A stretch of DNA of 64,000 nucleotides from Candidatus Zhuqueibacterota bacterium (GCA_014728115.1 WJME01000218.1:1-64000); one strand, 5' to 3'. Shown: positions 37,164 to 46,171, numbered from the stretch's first letter. Numbers and translations are program-made. The notes: generated by a model from the letters alone, not told the origin.

Positions 37164-38540
37164 ATGCAAAATCGTGTCATCGGATTTTTGTTAGTCCTGA
37201 GCGTGGTCCTTTCAGGAACTCGAATTTTTGCCGTGCAAAAATTGACTATTAGTGACAATCATCGGTATTTGCAAGTTGAGGATGGCACTCCTTTTTTCTA
37301 TCTGGGTGACACTGCCTGGATGTTGTTTCATCGATTAAACCGGCAAGAGGCCGAAAAATACCTGCAAAACCGCGCCGAAAAGGGATTTACGGTGATTCAA
37401 GCTGTGGTTCTGGCAGAGCATGACGGCATTTCCGGTCCCAATGCTTATGGGGAGTTGGCCTTGAAAGACAAAGACCCAACTCAGCCCAATGAAGATTATT
37501 TTAATCATGTCGATGATATCGTCGATATGGCCGACCGATTTGGATTATATATTGGCATGTTGCCGTGCTGGGGAAAATACTGGAGTGAAAATAATCCGGA
37601 GCAAACCATTTTTACCCCAGAAAACGCCCTGATCTATGGGCGGTTTCTGGGCGAGCGTTATAAAGACAAACCTGTCATATGGATCCTGGGAGGAGACCAT
37701 AACATTCACACCGAAACCGAAAGGCAAACCATTATTGCCATGGCTCAGGGATTGCGGGAAGGGGATGGGGGTAATCATCTGATGACGTTTCATCCTCGCG
37801 GCCCGGGTTTTTCATCAGACTATTTTCATGAGGCCGACTGGCTGGATTTCAATATGGTCCAGTCCTCACATGGTGCACACGATCATGATAACGGATTGTT
37901 CATCGAGCATGATTATGCCCTCAAGCCCTTCAAACCCACTCTGGACGGGGAACCGCGATATGAGAATATTCCGGTTGGGTTTTATTTTTCCGGCAATGAC
38001 TGGAAAGATAAATTTACCGACTATGACTGTCGCCAGGCAGCCTATTGGGCGATTCTGGCAGGTGCTTGTGGACATACCTTTGGCAACAACAGTGTGTGGC
38101 AAATGGTGGATACAAATGTAAGGGGTGTTCTCGATGGCCGAATCCCCTGGCATATAGCTATCGATCATCCCGGGGCTGATCAAATGACTCTGCTAAAACA
38201 CTTGTTTACGGTGCGACCGTTCCATAGATTAATGCCCTGCCAGAGTATGATATTGTCCGGACCGAATTCGGGTGGAGGAAAAATACGAGCAGCCCTGGCT
38301 GCGGATAGCAGCTATGCGATTATTTATTCGCCCAGAGGAGCCGCTTTTACGATCGACAAGTCATTTATAAAAGCCAAAAAGCGCAAAGAGATATGGTTCG
38401 ATCCGCGATACGGATTCAGCGATACCATTCATAGCGGAGATACTGCGGGCATGCAAACATATACTCCTCCGACTATGGGAAAGGGAAATGACTGGATCCT
38501 GATTATTGAAGATGCAGATTTGGATCTGCCTATGCCATAG
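37164..38540 (+). CDS. Secreted GH140/DUF4038-type glycosidase
   Basis: 458 residues. A signal peptide (near IFA) leads into a DUF4038 TIM barrel (apiosidase-like). FFYLGDTAWMLFHRL is near the N-terminus. GGDHNIH has the Asp expected as acid/base, and PTLDGEPRYEN has the Glu expected as nucleophile. A C-terminal PF12904-like collagen-binding-type beta domain follows (YSPRGAAFTID ... WFDPRYG). GH140 enzymes release apiose from rhamnogalacturonan II side chains, but the DUF4038 group is broader. AAAAAGGAGAG precedes the ATG. There is no sorting domain, so it is likely periplasmic. Confidence 0.88.
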   Translation: MQNRVIGFLLVLSVVLSGTRIFAVQKLTISDNHRYLQVEDGTPFFYLGDTAWMLFHRLNRQEAEKYLQNRAEKGFTVIQAVVLAEHDGISGPNAYGELALKDKDPTQPNEDYFNHVDDIVDMADRFGLYIGMLPCWGKYWSENNPEQTIFTPENALIYGRFLGERYKDKPVIWILGGDHNIHTETERQTIIAMAQGLREGDGGNHLMTFHPRGPGFSSDYFHEADWLDFNMVQSSHGAHDHDNGLFIEHDYALKPFKPTLDGEPRYENIPVGFYFSGNDWKDKFTDYDCRQAAYWAILAGACGHTFGNNSVWQMVDTNVRGVLDGRIPWHIAIDHPGADQMTLLKHLFTVRPFHRLMPCQSMILSGPNSGGGKIRAALAADSSYAIIYSPRGAAFTIDKSFIKAKKRKEIWFDPRYGFSDTIHSGDTAGMQTYTPPTMGKGNDWILIIEDADLDLPMP

Positions 38541-38641
38541 GCTATACCCATATCCCATATTTTGCCTGGCAATTGCTGCCTGTTTGCATGCATATGCCAG
38601 GCTGTTTAACGGATCTCTATCAAATTCCGGAGGGGAAGCAC

Positions 38642-39088
38642 TTGCACATATATGTCGACGCCGATGCCTGTCCTGTCAAACAAGAGGTCATTCGGGTTGC
38701 CAGACGATATGACCTGGCGATCACGTTTGTGTCCGATAAATGGCTTCGCATCCCGGATCATGCTTTTCTCACGCTCAAGGTCGTCAATCAGGGCCCAGAT
38801 GCAGCCGACGATTGGATTGTAGACCATGTTGAGCGCGATGATATCGTGGTTTCCGCGGATATACACCTGGCCTCCAGGTGCCTGAAAAAGGATGCGGGTG
38901 CCATTGCCCCCAATGGCAGACTGTTTACGGATGAAAATATCGGCATGTCTGTGGCGACTCGCGATTTACTGGCTGGATTGCGTCAGTCCGGTGAGCACAC
39001 CGGAGGTCCTGCTCCCTTTGGAAAACAAGACCGTTCCCGCTTTTTACACCAGTTGGATCAATTGATTGCCAGACGTCTTGGCAACTAG
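38642..39088 (+). CDS. YaiI/YqxD (UPF0178) family protein
   Basis: 148 residues from the TTG at 38642, which follows GGAGGGG by six bases. This start gives the family's typical length and puts the hallmark HIYVDADACPVKQEV right at the N-terminus. Further family motifs are GPDAADDWIV, DIVVSADI, LASRCL and the C-terminal GGPAPFGKQDRSRFLHQLD. The fold is PIN-like and the molecular role is unproven. It is a common single-copy housekeeping gene. It lies about 100 bases after the GH140-like gene. Confidence 0.9.
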   Translation: MHIYVDADACPVKQEVIRVARRYDLAITFVSDKWLRIPDHAFLTLKVVNQGPDAADDWIVDHVERDDIVVSADIHLASRCLKKDAGAIAPNGRLFTDENIGMSVATRDLLAGLRQSGEHTGGPAPFGKQDRSRFLHQLDQLIARRLGN

Positions 39089-39173
39089 TATAACGCTGAA
39101 TGAATTCCTGGTCTTTTGGACTGTCCATGAAATACTTTCCGCTTTGAATATATACAGGGTGTACATCTTTTAT

Positions 39174-39202
39174 TTGATTGTCTGGAAAAATTTAGGTATT
39201 TT
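39174..39202 (+). promoter_or_regulatory. Putative malQ promoter overlapped by an inverted repeat
   Basis: TTGATT (39174) and TATTTT (39197) are separated by 17 bases. An inverted repeat with perfect 11-base arms (39184-39194 and 39202-39212, GGAAAAATTTA and complement) covers the spacer and -10 box, so a repressor bound there could block the promoter. Confidence 0.4.
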
Positions 39203-39219
39203 AAATTTTTCCACAAAAG

Positions 39220-39234
39220 GTCTTGTTACAAGAC
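39220..39234. promoter_or_regulatory. Palindromic operator-like site upstream of malQ
   Basis: GTCTTGTTACAAGAC is a perfect dyad with a 3-base centre. It lies 43 bases before the malQ start codon and just downstream of the putative -10 box. Confidence 0.4.
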
Positions 39235-39276
39235 TCAAACCATTCGACTTTTTGTATTAAACAAAAAAGGTGATCT

Positions 39277-40806
39277 GTGTCTTTTAAAAAACGCGCCTGC
39301 GGACTCTTGTGCCATATTACGTGCTTGCCTTCTGCGTATGGTATTGGTGATTTGGGTCCACAAGCCTATCGGTTTGTGGATTTTATGAGCGAAATCAAAC
39401 AGCAGTTTTGGCAAATCTTGCCGTTAAGCCCCACAAACCCCATGTCCGGAAACTCGCCATATAGCAGCGCTTCTGCATTTGCCGGTAATCCTCTGTTGAT
39501 CAGTCCTGAAGAGCTTGTAAAAAGTGATCTTTTGCTTCCCGAGGATCTGGAATCGTTGGATTCTTTTTCCGATCACTTTGTTGATTTTGATACGGTTATA
39601 TCCAGTCGTGAGATTTTGCTGGCCAAGGCATTCGAGAGATTTCAGGAAAATGAATCCAAATTTCAGACCGCTTTTGACAATTTTTGTCACGATCATTCGA
39701 TCTGGCTCGAAGATTATGTGACCTTTCGTGCCTTTAAAATTCATTTTGATCAGAAGGCCTGGACGGGCTGGCCGCCAGAAATCAAAAATCGCGAACCGAC
39801 AGCCCTGGATGAATTAAAAAAGGAGCTCGAAAAAGAGTTGTACTATGGCCGGTTTATTCAGTTTATTTTTTATCAACAATGGCAAAAACTAAAATACTAT
39901 TGTAATGAAAAAGGAATTCAAATTGTCGGAGACATACCCTATTATGTCAATTATGACAGCGCCGATGTTTGGAGTCATCCTGAACTGTTTAAATTGGATA
40001 GAAACAAACGCCCCAAAGTTGTTGCGGGCGTGCCACCCGATTATTTCAGTCAGACCGGACAGTTGTGGGGCAATCCCATATATGATTGGGAGAGATTAAA
40101 AGAAACAGGCTTTGATTGGTGGTTGTTGCGAATCGGCCATAATCTTTCCTTGTATGATCAAATTCGTATCGATCATTTTAGGGGCATGGTCGCCTTTTGG
40201 CAAGTCCCTGCAAAAGAGACGACAGCTATCAAGGGCAAATGGATGCAAGTGCCGATATATGATTTCCTCGATGCGGTTTTGAAGAAATTTCCCGACTTGC
40301 CCATCATCGCAGAAGATCTGGGTTACATCACGGATGATGTAAGGCAGGTTCTGAGTGATTACAATCTGCCCGGTATGAAGGTCTTACAATTCGCATTTGA
40401 TCATTCTTTACCTCAAAATTTATATGCTCCTCACAACCACGTTCAAAATTGTGTTCTCTATATCGGCACACATGACAATAATACAGTAAAGGGATGGTTT
40501 GTCGAAAGCGACGATGCCACAAAGAGTAGATTGGGACGATATATTAACAAATGGCTGGAAACAGAGAGTATCCATTGGGATATGATGGCCATGGCTCTGA
40601 AATCGGTCGCAGATGTAACGATTCTCACTATGCAAGATTTGTTGGGTCTTGGCAGTGAGGCGAAAATGAATACCCCGGGCACGCGAGATGGCAACTGGAC
40701 CTGGCGGTTCACTTTTGCCCAGATCCCCTCAGATTTAAAAGATCGCCTGAACGACATGATTCGTCTCTATGGCCGCGATCCTGATGATCCAGAGTCCGTG
40801 GACTAG
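39277..40806 (+). CDS. malQ: 4-alpha-glucanotransferase (amylomaltase, GH77)
   Basis: 509 residues, a typical MalQ length. It transfers glucan segments between maltodextrins in the cytoplasm. Visible signatures are CHITCLPSAYGIGDLGP at the start, GDIPYYVNYDSADVW, the nucleophile region IRIDHFRG, the acid/base Glu in IIAEDLG and GTHDNNTVKGW. The start is GTG with AAAAAGG seven bases upstream. Two palindromes and a plausible promoter lie before it, so local control by a carbohydrate-responsive repressor is likely. There is no glycogen gene cluster around it. Confidence 0.95.
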   Translation: MSFKKRACGLLCHITCLPSAYGIGDLGPQAYRFVDFMSEIKQQFWQILPLSPTNPMSGNSPYSSASAFAGNPLLISPEELVKSDLLLPEDLESLDSFSDHFVDFDTVISSREILLAKAFERFQENESKFQTAFDNFCHDHSIWLEDYVTFRAFKIHFDQKAWTGWPPEIKNREPTALDELKKELEKELYYGRFIQFIFYQQWQKLKYYCNEKGIQIVGDIPYYVNYDSADVWSHPELFKLDRNKRPKVVAGVPPDYFSQTGQLWGNPIYDWERLKETGFDWWLLRIGHNLSLYDQIRIDHFRGMVAFWQVPAKETTAIKGKWMQVPIYDFLDAVLKKFPDLPIIAEDLGYITDDVRQVLSDYNLPGMKVLQFAFDHSLPQNLYAPHNHVQNCVLYIGTHDNNTVKGWFVESDDATKSRLGRYINKWLETESIHWDMMAMALKSVADVTILTMQDLLGLGSEAKMNTPGTRDGNWTWRFTFAQIPSDLKDRLNDMIRLYGRDPDDPESVD

Positions 40807-40847
40807 GCTCATTTTGCAGAGGGTAAACCTATTAAAAGGGCCATCGC

Positions 40848-41327
40848 ATGCAAAATTCATTGGCGCAATTATGCAGTTTGAACAGCCAACTATATCTCAA
40901 CACGCTTCAAGACATAGACGATAAAGCAGCTCAAAAGCGTTTGAACTCGCAGAGTAATTCTCTGGCTTTTCTCGCAAGTCATGTGCTGGATGCCCGATAT
41001 TATATGACGACGGTGATCGGCAAACCGGTTGAATGCCCGTTTCGGGAGATTTTTGATAAAGCCCAGAGTATCGATGATCTTGAGGTCTTTCCGCCTTTAC
41101 AGGATCTAAAAACGGCCTGGCAGGAAATTTCTGTAGTTCTGTGCACCGAGCTAAAGAATGTCGGTCAGGATTTTGCAAATAAATCGCCGGCCGGTTTTCC
41201 TATGGTCGAGGATAATCTAAATGGTGCCCTCGTTTTTCTGTTGCAGCACGAGTCTTATCATATCGGACAAATGGCTCTGGTCCGTAAAATTTTGGGCTAT
41301 TCTGCCATGACCTATCATAAATCATAG
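40848..41327 (+). CDS. DinB-family four-helix protein
   Basis: 159 residues. The DinB-like metal-binding pattern is present: His in FLASHVLDARYYM and the paired His in LLQHESYHIGQMALVRKI near the C-terminus. DinB-like proteins are four-helix bundles; some are thiol-dependent transferases, but most are uncharacterised. It starts 42 bases after malQ on the same strand and 34 bases before the M28 peptidase gene, so the three may share a transcript. Confidence 0.8.
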   Translation: MQNSLAQLCSLNSQLYLNTLQDIDDKAAQKRLNSQSNSLAFLASHVLDARYYMTTVIGKPVECPFREIFDKAQSIDDLEVFPPLQDLKTAWQEISVVLCTELKNVGQDFANKSPAGFPMVEDNLNGALVFLLQHESYHIGQMALVRKILGYSAMTYHKS

Positions 41328-41360
41328 GGTTGTGATTTTTAATTCTATTCTAGAGAGTGT

Positions 41361-42593
41361 ATGAATCTCCCTCCCCGACATTTGGTAAACGATGCGAGTG
41401 ATCATCTCGAAATGTTATGCGATATTATTCCTGATCGCCATGTGGGCAGTCCCGGAAACCGGGCAGCCACTGAATATGTCGCACAGGTTTTGAGCGATTA
41501 CGGATGGTTCCTTGAACGTCAGACTTTTTCTTGTATCGATTGGTCTCAGGGTCCGGTAAAACTAACAACGGATAAAACGTCCTGGGAAGCTTTTGCGAGT
41601 CCTTATTCATTATCCTGTCTGGAAACAGCACCTCTAAAGGCTGCTGCAACATTACAAGAGCTTGAGCGAATGGAGTTGCGGTCGTGCATTCTTTTGATGC
41701 ATGGAGAATTGACCAGAGATCAACTGATGCCCAAAAATTTTCCGTTTTACAATCCGTCTGAGCATCAAAGAATCATTAAAGTACTGGATCAAAAAGCACC
41801 CCTGGCAATCATTACCGCAACAGAAAAAAATCCGGGATTAGCCGGTGCCATGTATCCTTTTCCGGTATTCGAGGATGGAGATTTTGATATTCCTTCCGTG
41901 TATATGACCGATCGGCAAGGCGCACGGTTATTGAAATATGCAGGAGAGAACATTACACTTCAGATCGATTCCACACGTATTCCCTCGACCGGAGAGAATG
42001 TTATCGCGATCAAGGGTCGTGAAGAAACTCGGAGAATTGTCGTTTGCGCGCATATCGACGCTAAAAAAGATATTTCAGGTGCGCTGGACAATGCAACGGG
42101 TATCGTGACCTTACTCCTGCTGGCCAGGTTGCTCCGGGCTTATGCCGGAGATCCTGTTATTGAGCTGATCGCCTTTAACGGGGAAGACTATTATTCAGCT
42201 CCAGGACAAATCAAATATCTGGAAGCCTATAAAAAAAGGCTGCCTGCGATACAGCTGGTGATGAACATGGATGGTGTGGGGTTCCGCGAGGGCAAGACAG
42301 CCTTTTCTTTCTACGAGTGTCCTGAAAATCTGACCAAAGATATCGGCAAAATGCTCACTGCCCATGAAGGGATGATACAAGGTGAGCCCTGGATGCAAAG
42401 CGATCATATGATATTCGCACAGCAAAAGGTGCCGGCCATGGCCTTTACCTCAGAAAAATTTGATGAAATATGGTGCAATATCGCCCATACTCTTCACGAT
42501 ACTGTTGACAAGGTTGCTCCTGAAAAATTGCTCTATCTGGCTGAAAGGCTATACGAAATAATAAATTATTTTCAGCAAAATGAATGGCGATAA
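41361..42593 (+). CDS. M28-family metallopeptidase
   Basis: 410 residues. A PA-like insert region precedes the peptidase core. The core has CAHIDAK for the first zinc His-x-Asp, SGALDNATGIV for the bridging Asp, FNGEDYYSAPGQ for the Glu pair region, MNMDGVG and a late His in QSDHMIF. No signal peptide is visible, so it is likely cytoplasmic, unlike many M28 aminopeptidases. The carboxylate after the catalytic Glu is Asp (GED) rather than the usual EE, which may still serve. The substrate is unknown. Confidence 0.85.
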   Translation: MNLPPRHLVNDASDHLEMLCDIIPDRHVGSPGNRAATEYVAQVLSDYGWFLERQTFSCIDWSQGPVKLTTDKTSWEAFASPYSLSCLETAPLKAAATLQELERMELRSCILLMHGELTRDQLMPKNFPFYNPSEHQRIIKVLDQKAPLAIITATEKNPGLAGAMYPFPVFEDGDFDIPSVYMTDRQGARLLKYAGENITLQIDSTRIPSTGENVIAIKGREETRRIVVCAHIDAKKDISGALDNATGIVTLLLLARLLRAYAGDPVIELIAFNGEDYYSAPGQIKYLEAYKKRLPAIQLVMNMDGVGFREGKTAFSFYECPENLTKDIGKMLTAHEGMIQGEPWMQSDHMIFAQQKVPAMAFTSEKFDEIWCNIAHTLHDTVDKVAPEKLLYLAERLYEIINYFQQNEWR

Positions 42594-42610
42594 AGGGTAC
42601 AGATAATATT

Positions 42611-43000
42611 ATGTGGGATTGGATTGTAGCGATCATGTTTTTCGGTCATGGAATGGCTCATCTGGGAGGGTTTTTAGCATCGTGGCTGGAAAGCCGGGCC
42701 GGATTTAAAGACGAATCATGGATATTTGGCGCAAATATCACTCTATCCTCGCTCACAGGCAGAATCATGAGTCCGCTCTGGCTGGTAGCTATGCTGGGTC
42801 TCCTCATGTCTGGATACGGACTTTGGGCGGCGCGTTATTGGTGGCCGGCAATAGCGCTGACATCCAGCGCTCTCTCGCTTTGTCTCATGATTGTATGGTG
42901 GCGGGTCATCCCACCCGGGGCAAAAATCGGAGCGGTATTTAATATTTTGGTTTTAGCAGGATTGATCTTTTGGGATGATCGATTGATTACACTACTTTAA
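42611..43000 (+). CDS. Small integral membrane protein
   Basis: 129 residues if translation begins at the ATG at 42611; an ATG at 42584 overlapping the M28 stop is the alternative, and neither has a strong site. Four hydrophobic segments are evident, the first beginning WDWIVAIMFFGHGMAHLGGF. The family and function are not recognised. It lies just downstream of the M28 peptidase gene and 16 bases before the BNR_4 gene. Confidence 0.65.
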   Translation: MWDWIVAIMFFGHGMAHLGGFLASWLESRAGFKDESWIFGANITLSSLTGRIMSPLWLVAMLGLLMSGYGLWAARYWWPAIALTSSALSLCLMIVWWRVIPPGAKIGAVFNILVLAGLIFWDDRLITLL

Positions 43001-43016
43001 TATAACCGGAGGAGTG

Positions 43017-44351
43017 ATGCATAAATCGATGGTAATCGTTGGTTGGGGTTTATGGTTGATCTTGCTGGGTTCTGTTTTCGCAGAGCAAAACAAGAAACCG
43101 TCCGTACAGGTCTCGACCGTGACCACAGAGGGTTGGGCGAGAAACATGATCAATACGACCATATTTCGTCACAACTCTCTCGTGAGTCATGGGCAGACAC
43201 AATATATCGCATTCTATAATGCTGACAGTCAGGCTGTTCTTGGCAAACGACGATTGCCGGACGGTGAATGGCAGCTGGCTGTGACACCATACAAGGCCAA
43301 CGTTCGCGATGCTCATAATAGCATCAGTATTATGAGCGACGGTGATGGCTATTTGCATATGAGCTGGGATCATCACAATGATCCTTTGCGCTATTGCAAA
43401 AGCCTGGAGCCAGGATCTCTAAAAATGAGCACTCCCTTGACCATGACCGGCATTAAAGAGCATAAAGTTACCTATCCCGAGTTTTACCGGTTTTCTGATG
43501 GAGATCTTTTGTTCGTTTATCGTGACGGCAGTTCCGGTAACGGCAATGTCATGATAAACTATTATGATGTAAAGACCCGAACCTGGGTAAAGCGTCAGGA
43601 CAGCTTTATCGATGGAGAAAATGAACGCAATGCTTATTGGCAGTTGACTATCGATGCCCGGGATGTCATTCATATCTCCTGGGTTTGGCGGGAAAGCGGT
43701 GATGTGGCCACGAATCACGATATCTGTTACGCAAAGTCTTTGGATCGGGGAATTTCCTGGGTTCGATCTGATGGCAGTGCTTATGAACTTCCCATCACCC
43801 TGGAGACCGCCGAGTATGCCCGTCGTATACCTCAGGGCAGCGAATTGATCAACCAAACGTCAATGTGCGCAGACTCTGAAGGCAAACCCGTCATCGCCAC
43901 CTACTGGCGTCCTCAGGAAACAGATGTTCCCCAATATCATATTGTTTATCACGATGGTGAAACCTGGCATACCCATCAGGTCTCGCGACGAACCACCCCC
44001 TTTAGTCTCAGCGGCGGAGGGACCAAGCGAATCCCTATATCACGGCCACAGATTTTAGCTCGGGAAATGCATCAAAAAAGCGAATATTTTATGCTTTACA
44101 GGGACAGTGAGCGTCAGGATCGTGTTTCCCTGGCGTATAGCACAGAGCTGAGCGGTGAATGGAAAATGATCGATTTGTATCAAGAGTCGGTGGGACTTGC
44201 AGAGCCCACCTATGACACAGAGCTCTGGAGAAATGCCGGTGAAATGCATATCTTTGTCCAAAAAGTCGAACAAGGTGATGGTGAAAAAACCGTGAATATC
44301 CCTCCACAGCCCATACGGGTGTTGACACTGGATGAAATCTCCGGGAAGTGA
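43017..44351 (+). CDS. Secreted BNR_4 beta-propeller protein, ulvan-lyase-like
   Basis: 444 residues from the ATG at 43017, after CGGAGGAG; a GTG three bases earlier is possible. A signal peptide (near VFAE) is followed by a seven-bladed propeller of the BNR_4 family. DAHNSISI supplies His100, WDHHND His120, VTYPEFY Tyr153 and VYRDG Arg169. These resemble the His/His/Tyr/Arg set of ulvan lyases PL24/PL25 as I recall them, including the ~20-residue His spacing and 16-residue Tyr-Arg spacing. Such lyases cleave rhamnose-3-sulfate to uronic acid linkages. A different uronate lyase is also possible. It ends 22 bases from a convergent gene. Confidence 0.8.
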   Translation: MHKSMVIVGWGLWLILLGSVFAEQNKKPSVQVSTVTTEGWARNMINTTIFRHNSLVSHGQTQYIAFYNADSQAVLGKRRLPDGEWQLAVTPYKANVRDAHNSISIMSDGDGYLHMSWDHHNDPLRYCKSLEPGSLKMSTPLTMTGIKEHKVTYPEFYRFSDGDLLFVYRDGSSGNGNVMINYYDVKTRTWVKRQDSFIDGENERNAYWQLTIDARDVIHISWVWRESGDVATNHDICYAKSLDRGISWVRSDGSAYELPITLETAEYARRIPQGSELINQTSMCADSEGKPVIATYWRPQETDVPQYHIVYHDGETWHTHQVSRRTTPFSLSGGGTKRIPISRPQILAREMHQKSEYFMLYRDSERQDRVSLAYSTELSGEWKMIDLYQESVGLAEPTYDTELWRNAGEMHIFVQKVEQGDGEKTVNIPPQPIRVLTLDEISGK

Positions 44352-44373
44352 TTTTGGATGGTCGGTTTTTTGG

Positions 44374-45732
44374 TCATTTTATTGAGCATGTCGATGAATT
44401 CCACCCGGTCAAGCCACCCAGAACGACCTGTGCATTCTTGCGGCCTTTTTGCTGTAAATAGCTGGCTGCGACCATGGAACGGAGACCGCTGCCACAAAAT
44501 AGGGTGATTGTGTTATCTGTGGGAATCTCATCCAGGTGTTGGTCGAGCTGGGTGAGATGAATGTGATGAGCGTTCGGAATTTTGCCCTGAGAGTCGAGTT
44601 CTTGTTGTTTGCGCACATCGAGAATCCATTTTTCCTGACCTTTGTCCAATTGTCGGCAAAGATCCTGAATGGTAAGGGTTTTGACAGAAAAGCTTTCTCT
44701 GCCGGCGGTATGCCAGGACAGCATCCCCCCACCAAGACTCCCGGCAATATTGTCATAACCAAGACGAATCAAGGTTCTTACCGTTTGTACAGCCTCGGGA
44801 CCAGAGTTTGTCAGGAGGATTGGTTTTTCATATGACAGAAACCATCCTGCAAAACTGGCCAGACCGTCCGTCCAGATCGACAGAGCGCCTGGTATGTGCG
44901 CGGAAGCAAATGCCAGCTCGGAGCGGGTGTCGAGCACCTGGGATTTTTTTGCTTGCTGAGCAAAGGCTTTGACGTCCAAAGGCTTGGGAATGGGCAGATC
45001 ATCGAGGATCGTGCGTCCCTGGATATTGAGTTTTTCCATTTGACGGAAATAGGGTGGGCGTTCCTGCATTTCAGATATTTTATCAATAAACTCGTTCTTG
45101 TCCGAGTATTGCAATTGGGGATTGAGTTGTCGTTCCAGCCCTATAGTGGTCCATTCTCGATCGGCAATGGATGAGCCGCATACCGATCCTGACCCATGCG
45201 CCGGACAGATGATGACATGATCTCCCAGAGGCAAGAGCTTTTCATACAGTGTATCATAGAGCATGGCCGCCATTTCCGGCATTTTTTTCTCACCCAAAAG
45301 ATCTACACGTCCCACATCACCGGCAAACAGGGCATCACCGGTAAAGACCATCCATGGGACACTGTCCTCGTTATAGAGAATATAGGACATGGAACCGGGT
45401 GTATGTCCCGGGGTATGTCTCGCTTTGATCTCCAGGCCTCCGATACGCCACTCCTGGCCGTCTTGTACAGATTCTCCATATTCGTATTTTAGCTCAGAGT
45501 CTGCATGCCAGATTTTTGCCCCGGTACGCGCAGCCAGGCCCGGCGAACCGATCAGGTAATCTTCATTTCTGTGTGTTTCGAGAATATGCTCGATTCGCAT
45601 GCCAGCTTTGAATGCCAGGTCTGTATAGACATCTGCATCACGGCGCGGATCGATGGCGATTGCCTGTTCTCCATCTCCGATGAGATAAGAATAATGTGCC
45701 AATCCTTTGGATTCGATTCGTTTGAATAACAT
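44374..45732 (-). CDS. MBL-fold protein with two rhodanese domains (persulfide dioxygenase-like)
   Basis: 452 residues from the ATG at 45732. The metallo-beta-lactamase domain comes first (about 1-240), followed by two rhodanese domains (about 255-360 and 370-450). The usual HxHxDH is HRNEDY here, so His54 and Asp58 remain but the second and third His are Asn56 and Tyr59. HTPGHT, TGDALF and PAHGSGS are intact. In persulfide dioxygenases a single iron is bound by the first His, the HTPGHT His and the Asp, so activity could persist. The first rhodanese lacks its Cys (LTNSGPEA); the second keeps it (LFCGSGLRS). A role in sulfane-sulfur handling is likely. Confidence 0.85.
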   Translation of the reverse strand: MLFKRIESKGLAHYSYLIGDGEQAIAIDPRRDADVYTDLAFKAGMRIEHILETHRNEDYLIGSPGLAARTGAKIWHADSELKYEYGESVQDGQEWRIGGLEIKARHTPGHTPGSMSYILYNEDSVPWMVFTGDALFAGDVGRVDLLGEKKMPEMAAMLYDTLYEKLLPLGDHVIICPAHGSGSVCGSSIADREWTTIGLERQLNPQLQYSDKNEFIDKISEMQERPPYFRQMEKLNIQGRTILDDLPIPKPLDVKAFAQQAKKSQVLDTRSELAFASAHIPGALSIWTDGLASFAGWFLSYEKPILLTNSGPEAVQTVRTLIRLGYDNIAGSLGGGMLSWHTAGRESFSVKTLTIQDLCRQLDKGQEKWILDVRKQQELDSQGKIPNAHHIHLTQLDQHLDEIPTDNTITLFCGSGLRSMVAASYLQQKGRKNAQVVLGGLTGWNSSTCSIK

Positions 45733-45877
45733 GATCGCCTTTTTATAGTGTGGTTCTTTCTTTTCTTTGAGCAACGACAGGGCATTGGCCGGCAATTCCC
45801 GATATCATGGATTAGTTATCCTAAAGAAAAAATTTCACATGATTTTGTTGAATAAATGCTTTAAATTATAGTAAAGC

Positions 45878-45924
45878 ATCACTCTTGTCCAAAAAAGATT
45901 TTATAGACCCTTACAAGATAACCA
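45878..45924 (+). repeat. 47-bp intergenic repeat, copy 2
   Basis: It matches 1682-1728 with a single difference over 47 bases. The copy sits about 50 bases before the small gene at 45975. A separate small dyad (ATGCTTTA...TAAAGCAT, 45857-45880) abuts its left end. The inner pair TCTTGT...ACAAGA is conserved in both copies. Confidence 0.85.
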
Positions 45925-45974
45925 CAGAGCTTGCAGAGGAACACAGGCTCTGATTCCAAAGAAAGGAGTTTTTC

Positions 45975-46166
45975 ATGGCTGATGCAAACTGTGCAGAGTG
46001 TGCCTTTCGGGCCAAATATGACGCAAAGCCCAAATCGTTTTTAGGGAGATTATGGCGCTGGCATGCCAACTGGTGTCCCGGCTGGAAATCATTTATGGAA
46101 TCTCTGGACAAAGACGAGCGCAAGGCATGGGCTGAAAAATATCAGATGAAAAAATACCTGGCGTAA
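45975..46166 (+). CDS. Small conserved cysteine-containing protein
   Basis: 63 residues with a good AAAGGAG site eight bases before the ATG. The N-terminus has CAEC, then a basic stretch FRAKYDAKPKSFLGRLWRWH, a third Cys in NWCPGW and a charged helical tail. The motif PKSFLGRLWRWHxxWCPGW looks like a small family I have seen in diverse anaerobes, without known function. Three cysteines plus a His could bind a metal. There is no membrane segment. Strong codon quality and RBS support it as a real gene despite its size. Confidence 0.75.
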   Translation: MADANCAECAFRAKYDAKPKSFLGRLWRWHANWCPGWKSFMESLDKDERKAWAEKYQMKKYLA

Positions 46167-46171
46167 AAACC

